This document shows, one piece after another, positions 1 through 4,108 of a stretch of 5,214 bases of DNA. A model generated the notes under the pieces. That model did no database searches and had not been told where the DNA came from. It saw nothing but the letters and a program-made list of their open reading frames with translations. Source of the stretch: Smithellaceae bacterium (GTDB lineage: Bacteria; Desulfobacterota; Syntrophia; Syntrophales; JAQULV01). Within the stretch, counting starts at the first letter, position 1. Each line of letters starts with the position of its first letter. Both the position numbers and the translations under genes were made by a program. Where the stretch lies: assembly GCA_028718405.1 (NCBI GenBank), contig JAQULV010000134.1:1-5214 (forward strand). Direction: 5' to 3'.

Positions 1-84
1 CCAATTTTTCAGTGCCCCGTGGAGGTGCCCCAAGTGTAACCTCCCCGTCGGGCGCATACCGCTTAAGATCCTTTTCTTCGTCAA
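1..84 (-). CDS. trpS: Tryptophanyl-tRNA synthetase, N-terminal 28 residues (runs off left edge)
   Basis: Only the first 28 codons are inside the window; the gene continues past position 1. The minus-strand translation contains LSGMRPTGRLHLGHLHGALK, the opening of bacterial class I tryptophanyl-tRNA synthetases. HLGH (residues 17-20) is the HIGH-type ATP-binding signature, and the preceding GMRPTG stretch is typical of TrpS. The enzyme charges tRNA-Trp with tryptophan in the cytoplasm, using ATP. I chose the TTG at 84-82 as the start because a clear SD (GAGGAG, 95-90) lies 5 bases upstream and the frame closes at a TGA there. The ATG at 57-55 would leave no residues before GMRPTG and has a poorer upstream sequence. 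A promoter-like sequence at 182-154 and the HU terminator farther upstream suggest trpS is transcribed independently of HU. I see no T-box leader. Family identity is strong despite the short piece. Confidence 0.9.
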   Translation of the reverse strand, partial: MTKKRILSGMRPTGRLHLGHLHGALKNW

Positions 85-89
85 GATCA

Positions 90-95
90 CTCCTC
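90..95 (-). promoter_or_regulatory. Shine-Dalgarno sequence of trpS
   Basis: GAGGAG on the minus strand sits 5 bases before the TTG at 84-82. It is the feature that decides the unusual TTG start of trpS over the in-frame ATG nine codons later. Confidence 0.75.
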
Positions 96-153
96 TTGGA
101 TAATTGGGGGTCCCTCGGTTGTGGTCTTCTTCTGAGGGCCTAAATACTGGCGA

Positions 154-182
154 GCTATAACAAAAAGATGGCCATGTGTCAA
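154..182 (-). promoter_or_regulatory. Predicted sigma70-type promoter for trpS
   Basis: On the minus strand a perfect -35 box TTGACA (182-177) is followed by a 17-base spacer and TATAGC (159-154), a 4/6 match to the -10 consensus. This would start transcription near 147 and give a leader of about 60 bases before the trpS start. The leader has a possible loose CCCTC/GAGGG pairing (about 138-115) but no recognisable riboswitch. The prediction is by eye only. Confidence 0.55.
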
Positions 183-284
183 CGAAGGACGGCGCCAGCA
201 GTACGTCTCGATGGAATCACATGGTGCTGCCTTCATTTGCCCGGGAAACCAACGCGGACTTGAAACGAGGGGGGGATCCATATG

Positions 285-330
285 CCAAGAAAAACGAAAG
301 CCCCCGTTTCTATTAGACACGGAGGCTTTC
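285..330 (-). terminator. Intrinsic terminator downstream of HU
   Basis: Minus-strand RNA can form a 12-bp stem (330-319 with 307-296, GAAAGCCTCCGT/ACGGGGGCTTTC, one U·G pair) with an 11-base loop. It is followed directly by GTTTTTCTT. The stem begins 27 bases past the HU stop codon. In the plus-strand orientation the wobble becomes a C-A mismatch, so the structure favours the minus strand, although the ACTTTTGTTT after position 330 could give weak termination the other way. It separates HU from trpS. The stretch 183-284 between it and the trpS promoter holds nothing I can identify. Confidence 0.85.
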
Positions 331-357
331 ACTTTTGTTTATTAGTTAGCTCTATTC

Positions 358-630
358 TTATTTCACCTTGTCGGCAAGTGCCTTACCCGCTTTGAATTTG
401 ACGACCTTCTTGGCGGCTATCTTGATTGTCTTGCCAGTCTGGGGATTGCGGCCTTCTCTCGCCTTCCTCTTAACAACTGCGAAGGTTCCGAAGCCTACGA
501 GCCCTAACTTACCACTCTTTTTGAGCTCTTTAGCGACCGTGGCTACGTAAGACTCCAGTGCCTTTGCAGCAGCCGCCTTCGTGATGCCCGCTTCCGCTGC
601 CATAACGGAAATCAATTCAGCCTTTGTCAT
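358..630 (-). CDS. hup: HU-family DNA-binding protein
   Basis: This is a small basic, dimeric nucleoid protein that bends and compacts DNA without strong sequence specificity. The 90-residue length is exactly that of HU. The N-terminal helical dimerisation part (MTKAELISVMAAEAGITKAA, residues 1-20, then to about 40) is followed by the conserved turn LVGFGTF (about 44-50). The flexible beta-arm carries RNPQTGK (61-67); its proline is the residue that intercalates between base pairs in HU/IHF proteins. The C-terminus ends with the usual VKFKAGKALADKVK. The lysine- and alanine-rich composition is normal for HU. The ATG at 630-628 is preceded by a purine-rich stretch (AAAGGAAAGGGGGA) about 9 bases away, serving as SD. 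The gene is followed by its own strong terminator, so it looks monocistronic. IHF subunits are related, but the lack of IHF-specific features and the beta-arm sequence favour HU. Confidence 0.97.
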   Translation of the reverse strand: MTKAELISVMAAEAGITKAAAAKALESYVATVAKELKKSGKLGLVGFGTFAVVKRKAREGRNPQTGKTIKIAAKKVVKFKAGKALADKVK

Positions 631-682
631 TCTTCTAAGTCCCCCTTTCCTTTGCTAATGATATGTTGTTTAATTACGCATC

Positions 683-699
683 TGGTGGCGAAACCACCA
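683..699 (-). promoter_or_regulatory. Hairpin in the presumed HU mRNA leader
   Basis: TGGTGG (683-688) and CCACCA (694-699) are perfect inverted arms around a 5-base centre. In the minus-strand RNA this gives a GC-rich stem capped by UUUCG, about 50 bases before the HU start codon. No T-run follows, so it is not a terminator. It could stabilise the 5' end of the HU message or influence its translation; that role is inference. Confidence 0.4.
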
Positions 700-795
700 A
701 CTCCCCCTATCGAAACTCTTAGCCAGTCGAACTAAAACAACCATCGCCTGCTGTATTACAGGATAGTCCTAACATAAGGAAACCTAACAATCAAG

Positions 796-817
796 AAAAA
801 ATCGGCAGAATTGCCAA
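796..817 (-). terminator. Possible weak terminator or attenuator-like hairpin
   Basis: On the minus strand TTGGCA-ATTC-TGCCGA can form a 6-bp stem (817-812 with 807-802, one U·G pair), followed immediately by six Ts (801-796). A run of nine Ts also precedes it. The stem is short, so termination would be inefficient. No gene lies upstream on this strand inside the intergenic region. It may therefore end a short antisense or leader RNA, or the T tracts may simply be A/T-rich promoter DNA. Confidence 0.3.
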
Positions 818-910
818 AAAAAAATTTCCCCTCTATCTCCAACATCAAGGTATACACGTATTTGACAACGTCTACCCTTTATGTTACGTGCAGACTCTGA
901 AGATCACGGC

Positions 911-916
911 AAGGGG
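911..916 (+). promoter_or_regulatory. Shine-Dalgarno sequence of the ubiA-like gene
   Basis: AAGGGG lies 8 bases upstream of the TTG at 925. It supports this non-ATG start: a TGA immediately before position 925 closes the frame, and no in-frame ATG occurs until deep inside the first membrane region. Confidence 0.6.
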
Positions 917-924
917 CTGATTGA

Positions 925-1839
925 TTGGGTAATTATATAAACAAATTAGCAGGTTGGTTAGCTCTCTCGAGGCTACCCTTCCACAGCGTAGGAGCATTGC
1001 CGTTTTTGCTGGGCACACAGCTCGCTTTCACGCTGGGAGGGGCATTTCACGGTGCCGTGTTCTTCCTGGGCTTGGCTGCCGTGATTCTCATCATGCTCTC
1101 CACATACCATGCCGGCGAATACTTCGACTTCCGCGAAGACGCCATATCACAAAGTACCTTCAAAAGCAGATTTGCGGGTGGATCGGGTTTGAAGCGTGAT
1201 TCCTATTCCCCGCGCGTACCTTTCTGGACCAGTATCATCTCCTTGATTCTGGCAGGAATAATAGGGGTTTTGTTGCAATTCTATTACGGAACAGGGCGTT
1301 ACACGCTGCTCCTTGGCCTTGCCGGCGCCTTGCCGGGTTTCTTCTACTCCACGCCGCCCCTGCGATTGGTGGAGAAGGGAATCGGAGAACTCTTTATCGG
1401 CTTTTGTTATGGCTGGCTTCCGGTGGCGGTCTCTTACTATATCCAGATAGGTCACATCGCCCCTTTTATTCACGGAATCGGTGTCGCCATTGGGGCCACA
1501 ATATTCAACGTCATCCTGCTTAATGAATTCCCTGATTACCCGGGGGACCGTGCAACGGGAAAAAGAAATCTCCTGGTACGCTGGGGTAAAAAGAAAGGAG
1601 CCGCCTTTTATCTTATAGCTTCGCTACTCTCCTGGGTTGCAACTCTCAGTGCACCTTTGTACGGTGTCCCTTCGCGGATCGTTTTTTTCTTTGTCCCAGT
1701 GATGGCCCTGTCGATCTGGATAAATGTTATGCTTATTAAGCGTCGATATGATGATCTGCAGGTACTGGAGGTCCTTTGTGGCCTGAATATAGTTGTGAAT
1801 CTGGCGACCACGGCATCTTTTATGCTGGCATTTCTTTAG
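925..1839 (+). CDS. UbiA-superfamily prenyltransferase, MenA-like
   Basis: This is an integral membrane protein of 304 residues, normal for UbiA enzymes. These transfer a polyprenyl chain from its diphosphate to an aromatic or other acceptor, as in menaquinone, ubiquinone or haem O synthesis. I count about nine hydrophobic segments (roughly 20-36, 43-60, 101-119, 126-142, 155-172, 178-198, 226-243, 250-272, 285-303). The first Asp-rich motif is GEYFDFRED (64-72), keeping D68 and D72 that bind Mg-diphosphate but with Gly where Asn is usual. The second is NEFPDYPGDRATGKR (200-214), with D204 and D208. YSTPPLRL (141-148) and the ADRA/GKR-like tail of the second motif resemble MenA-type enzymes. 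The start is TTG with an AAGGGG SD. The stop codon lies 7 bases before a radical SAM gene, so the two are probably cotranscribed and may act together. The acceptor substrate cannot be read from sequence. MenA itself, a futalosine-pathway MqnP or a specialised enzyme are all possible. Confidence 0.92.
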   Translation: MGNYINKLAGWLALSRLPFHSVGALPFLLGTQLAFTLGGAFHGAVFFLGLAAVILIMLSTYHAGEYFDFREDAISQSTFKSRFAGGSGLKRDSYSPRVPFWTSIISLILAGIIGVLLQFYYGTGRYTLLLGLAGALPGFFYSTPPLRLVEKGIGELFIGFCYGWLPVAVSYYIQIGHIAPFIHGIGVAIGATIFNVILLNEFPDYPGDRATGKRNLLVRWGKKKGAAFYLIASLLSWVATLSAPLYGVPSRIVFFFVPVMALSIWINVMLIKRRYDDLQVLEVLCGLNIVVNLATTASFMLAFL

Positions 1840-1846
1840 AGAAAAC

Positions 1847-3061
1847 ATGGCTATCATCCCCCAACACATAATGAAGAAGGCTTTTTTCTGGCCGCCTTCC
1901 CTGCCCTTGCGGCAATTGTTAAGCGTCCTGCTGCTCGCGTACCTGGACGGCTGGCGCACATTCCCCCGTTGGTTGGTCCGCCACGCCTTCGGATCAATGC
2001 CCGTTGCCAACGGCGCCCTGGGCATGGGTTGTATTGGTTATCCGGGACACCCGGTCTGGGAAGTAACATCCGCCTGCAATCTAACCTGCATCCACTGTCA
2101 CGCCGTAAGTGGCAAACCCGATCCCAGGGAACTATCAACCGATGAGGGCAAGAGACTCATTGACCAGATAGCAGAAATTAACGGATTCCGTACACTCATC
2201 TATACGGGCGGTGAGCCACTCGTAAGGAAGGACATCTTCACCCTCTTAAGACATTCACAAAAGGCCGGACTTGCCAACATCATCGCCACCAACGGTACCC
2301 TCATCGATGAGGAAATGGCCGGGAAACTCAAGGACCATGGTGTCGTCTGCAACGCTATAAGTCTCGATGCCGCCGACCCGAAGATCCACAACTTCGTGAG
2401 GAACAAACAGACGGCCTTCGATCTCGCCATGCGGGCCATCGAAGCCACAAAGAAGGCCGGCATCTTGCTCCAGATCAATACCACCGCAATGGAGTACAAT
2501 ATCCCCGAACTCTCCAGGCTCATCGATTTCGTGGATATGCAGGACGCCGGCATCATGCTTATGTATCAACTCGTAGCTGTCGGGCGCGGTGAGACTATTA
2601 AGAATGCCACGCTGAAGAAATCAGCTAATCGCGAATTAAGCACCCTTATCGCCGAAAAGCAGAGATGCGCTGGAACCGTTATCGAGCCGGTCGCCGGTCC
2701 GCAATACTGGCCTCACTTGCTGGAGCGAAAAGGCATAACCGGTGGAATTCCCCTGAAACTGGCCGGCAAGGTATTCCATGGCTGCGCTGCGGGCCGCGGC
2801 TTTGTCTATATCAAATCTAACGGCGACGTCTGGCCCTGCCCGTTTGTAGAGGTGACAGCCGGGAATGTAAGGGACAGATCTTTCGTGGATATCTACGAGC
2901 GCGGAGAGGTTCTTGTTAACCTGAGAAAGCGGGAAGAGAAGTTGAAGGGGGTCTGTGGAGACTGCAACTATCGAACCGTCTGCGGCGGATGTCGCGGTCG
3001 TGCTTTGGCGTTCAGTGGCGATTATCTGGCAGAAGATCCTCGCTGCTTCATTCGGAAGTAG
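1847..3061 (+). CDS. Radical SAM/SPASM protein, AhbD/NirJ-like, with hydrophobic N-terminal extension
   Basis: This 404-residue protein has a radical SAM core opening with HPVWEVTSACNLTCIHC; C77, C81 and C84 form the CxxxCxxC site for the SAM-binding 4Fe-4S cluster. TGGEP (120-124) is the SAM amino-group motif, with ATNGTL (147-152) and ISLD (171-174) following. The C-terminal SPASM domain for extra Fe-S clusters has C313, C331, C370, C373, C379, C382 and C400. Its ending YRTVCGGCRGRALAFSGDYL strongly recalls AhbD (haem b synthase from iron-coproporphyrin) and NirJ (haem d1). Residues 1-65 are additional: an aromatic, leucine-rich stretch (about 12-48) that may attach the protein to the membrane. 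The ATG at 1847 follows the ubiA-like stop by 7 bases; the ATG at 1871 is an alternative but lacks an SD. Pairing with a prenyltransferase gene suggests work on a prenylated or membrane-bound substrate. Exact substrate unknown; ordinary AhbD function is possible but not assured. Confidence 0.95.
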   Translation: MAIIPQHIMKKAFFWPPSLPLRQLLSVLLLAYLDGWRTFPRWLVRHAFGSMPVANGALGMGCIGYPGHPVWEVTSACNLTCIHCHAVSGKPDPRELSTDEGKRLIDQIAEINGFRTLIYTGGEPLVRKDIFTLLRHSQKAGLANIIATNGTLIDEEMAGKLKDHGVVCNAISLDAADPKIHNFVRNKQTAFDLAMRAIEATKKAGILLQINTTAMEYNIPELSRLIDFVDMQDAGIMLMYQLVAVGRGETIKNATLKKSANRELSTLIAEKQRCAGTVIEPVAGPQYWPHLLERKGITGGIPLKLAGKVFHGCAAGRGFVYIKSNGDVWPCPFVEVTAGNVRDRSFVDIYERGEVLVNLRKREEKLKGVCGDCNYRTVCGGCRGRALAFSGDYLAEDPRCFIRK

Positions 3062-3070
3062 AAAGCTCTA

Positions 3071-3582
3071 TCAGAGTTTGTCTCTGACCCGGCCATAGAA
3101 GATACCCGAATACTCGTGGAGGGCCGTCTCCGTTTCTCCCAGCCATTTCGAGGATGGATAGTAATAAAAAGGATCCAGCCAGCGGTCTGACGTTTTCCTG
3201 ACCAGATAGCCTGTGGATTCTTACGGCTTCTGCAACCCGGATCAGAGAATCTTCAAAAAGATGGTTTATCGAGGGAAGACGTCCGTCAGAGACATGCCCA
3301 CCGCCCAGAACAACTATCCATCGCGGATAAGTGGATAAGTTATTCTGAATACACTGCAGCTTCTTTGGAAGTCAATATGGGCTGATAGAGATTCTCCAAG
3401 GGTACACGGAGACGCTCCGCTCCGAATCTGCTCGCCGTTGAGCAAAGCAGAAGAAAAACGATCGGGTAACGATCTTGCCAGCATCTGTCCGCGCGTAAAC
3501 CAGAGGAAATGGATTCCCGTTAGCCCGACGGTTATTACGACCAAAGTGGCAGAAACGGCGGGGCTGGGATCTTCTGGGCCAT
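3071..3582 (-). pseudogene. Remnant of a DUF218/YdcF/ElyC-family protein (frameshifts and internal deletion)
   Basis: No intact frame exists, but consecutive minus-strand segments in different frames match one protein family in the right order. A weak start MAQKIPAPPFLPL (from 3582) is followed by a hydrophobic piece VVITVGLTGIHFLWFTRGQ (about 3541-3485). Next comes IVFLLLC...RLRVPLENLYQPIL (3462 to the TAA at 3342-3340). In another frame follows RWIVVLGGGHVSDGRLPS, continuing to ...SLIRVAEAVRIHR (3323 to about 3210). Finally, in a third frame, comes a C-terminal end YLVRKTSDRW...ETALHEYSGIFYGRVRDKL, stopping at TGA 3073-3071. The family has two N-terminal membrane helices, a PLE motif, the VVLGGGH signature and an ALHEY-type tail, and acts in the inner membrane and periplasm on envelope-polymer metabolism (ElyC) or has unknown function (YdcF). 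Intact members are about 250-265 residues, so roughly 90 codons are missing between RIHR and YLVRK, including the conserved SGG and TSA.H regions. It follows the argA-like gene as a former third gene of that series. Confidence 0.75.
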
Positions 3583-3609
3583 AAAAATGACCACGGCAGA
3601 CTCTTTTTC

Positions 3610-4068
3610 TTAAAGTTCAATGATCATGGCAGTCTCATCGCAGTAGTCAGGATATTTGGAACACCGGAAGCAGTCTGACCATATCTTTTCTGAAAGTGAT
3701 GCGCGATCAACTTCCTTGAATCCTACGCGGGCAAAGAAGTCTTTTCTGTACGTAAGCGTAAATATCTTAAAGAGCTCCAGCGTAATTGCCTCCGAAACAC
3801 AGGCTTCAACTAACTCCCGGCCAATGCCTTTTCTCCTATGCGACTCTTCGACATAGAGGGAGCGTATTTCCGCAAGATTCTCCCAAATGATGTTCATGGC
3901 GCAGATTCCAATAATGGCCTCATCTTCTTCGTTGTAGTAAACGAAAAAGTCGCGAAGACTCCCATATATATCCATAAGGGAGCGTGGAAGCATCTCCTCC
4001 TTGCTCGACGATATATTGATCATCCGATGGATCGTTTTTACGTCACCGATACGCGCTTTCCTCAGCAT
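3610..4068 (-). CDS. argA: GNAT acetyltransferase, short ArgA-type N-acetylglutamate synthase
   Basis: A 152-residue single-domain GNAT protein, probably making N-acetylglutamate from glutamate and acetyl-CoA, the first step of arginine biosynthesis. It opens with LRKARIGDVKTIHRMI, the usual GNAT beta1-alpha1. The conserved middle reads AEIRSLYVEESHRRKGIGRE (66-85); RRKGIG (78-83) is the acetyl-CoA pyrophosphate-binding RxxGxG loop. FFARVGFKEVD (111-121) is the family's C-terminal beta-strand region. The tail DCFRCSKYPDYCDETAM (132-148), with cysteines 133, 136 and 143, is the hallmark I associate with short ArgA-type acetyltransferases, which lack the kinase-like domain of classical ArgA. 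The ATG at 4068 is preferred over an in-frame ATG at 4146 because GGAGGG (4078-4073) sits just upstream, the longer form would overlap recN, and the GNAT fold begins at this methionine. The recN stop is 40 bases upstream, suggesting cotranscription. Assignment to NAGS rather than another small acetyltransferase is likely, not proven. Confidence 0.85.
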   Translation of the reverse strand: MLRKARIGDVKTIHRMINISSSKEEMLPRSLMDIYGSLRDFFVYYNEEDEAIIGICAMNIIWENLAEIRSLYVEESHRRKGIGRELVEACVSEAITLELFKIFTLTYRKDFFARVGFKEVDRASLSEKIWSDCFRCSKYPDYCDETAMIIEL

Positions 4069-4072
4069 GCCG

Positions 4073-4078
4073 CCCTCC
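4073..4078 (-). promoter_or_regulatory. Shine-Dalgarno sequence of the argA-like gene
   Basis: GGAGGG on the minus strand ends 4 bases before the ATG at 4068-4066. It fixes the start of the acetyltransferase inside the recN-argA gap rather than within the recN coding region. Confidence 0.75.
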
Positions 4079-4108
4079 GCCCACTTTAATGCCGAACTGT
4101 TTTTTCTC

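Larger units (their letters stand above)
631..924. other. Divergent intergenic region between HU and the ubiA-like gene
   Basis: This 294-base stretch has no convincing gene. It should contain the promoters of both divergent transcripts. On the plus strand TTGACA at 862-867 is a perfect -35 box, but the sequence 16-18 bases downstream (around TTACGTG, 884-890) is a poor -10, so any promoter there is weak or activator-dependent. On the minus strand TGTAAT (760-755) resembles a -10 box but lacks a good -35. The region also holds a hairpin at 683-699, a dyad CTGTATTACAG at 751-761, a hairpin with a T-tract on the minus strand (796-817), long A tracts (plus strand, 796-801 and 816-824) and the inverted repeat CACGTA/TACGTG (855-860 and 885-890). 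The A/T richness and density of small dyads fit a regulatory region. No regulator can be named. Confidence 0.5.

Noticed and set aside
85..150. A T-box or tryptophan attenuator in the trpS leader
   Set aside because: No T-box core sequence, specifier loop or Trp-codon-rich leader peptide is visible; only a loose 5-bp pairing.
255..263. Minus-strand TTCAAGTCC, resembling the T-loop of a tRNA
   Set aside because: No flanking T-stem, anticodon arm or acceptor stem can be paired around it.
87..332. An 81-codon minus-strand frame between HU and trpS
   Set aside because: It begins inside the HU terminator, spans the trpS promoter and SD, and its translation resembles no protein family and has erratic composition.
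881..940. A 19-codon plus-strand reading frame starting at ATG 881 and overlapping the ubiA-like start, considered as a leader peptide or RiPP precursor
   Set aside because: It has no SD, no core-peptide-like composition (no Cys, few aromatics), and its end falls inside the ubiA-like gene by chance.
1624..2025. A 133-codon minus-strand frame antisense to the ubiA-like and radical SAM genes
   Set aside because: It is a shadow of two well-supported genes, has no family resemblance and no SD.
2200..2569. Two overlapping minus-strand frames of 104-118 codons antisense to the radical SAM gene
   Set aside because: They are mirror frames of a strongly conserved coding region with no recognisable protein.
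3062..3090. A terminator for the ubiA/radical SAM unit just after 3061
   Set aside because: CTCT-ATC-AGAG followed by TTTGTCT is only a 4-bp stem without a real T-run, too weak to call.
3314..3620. Two small minus-strand frames of 76 and 82 codons between the radical SAM and acetyltransferase genes, considered as separate hypothetical genes
   Set aside because: They are better explained as frame-shifted fragments of the ElyC/YdcF-family pseudogene.
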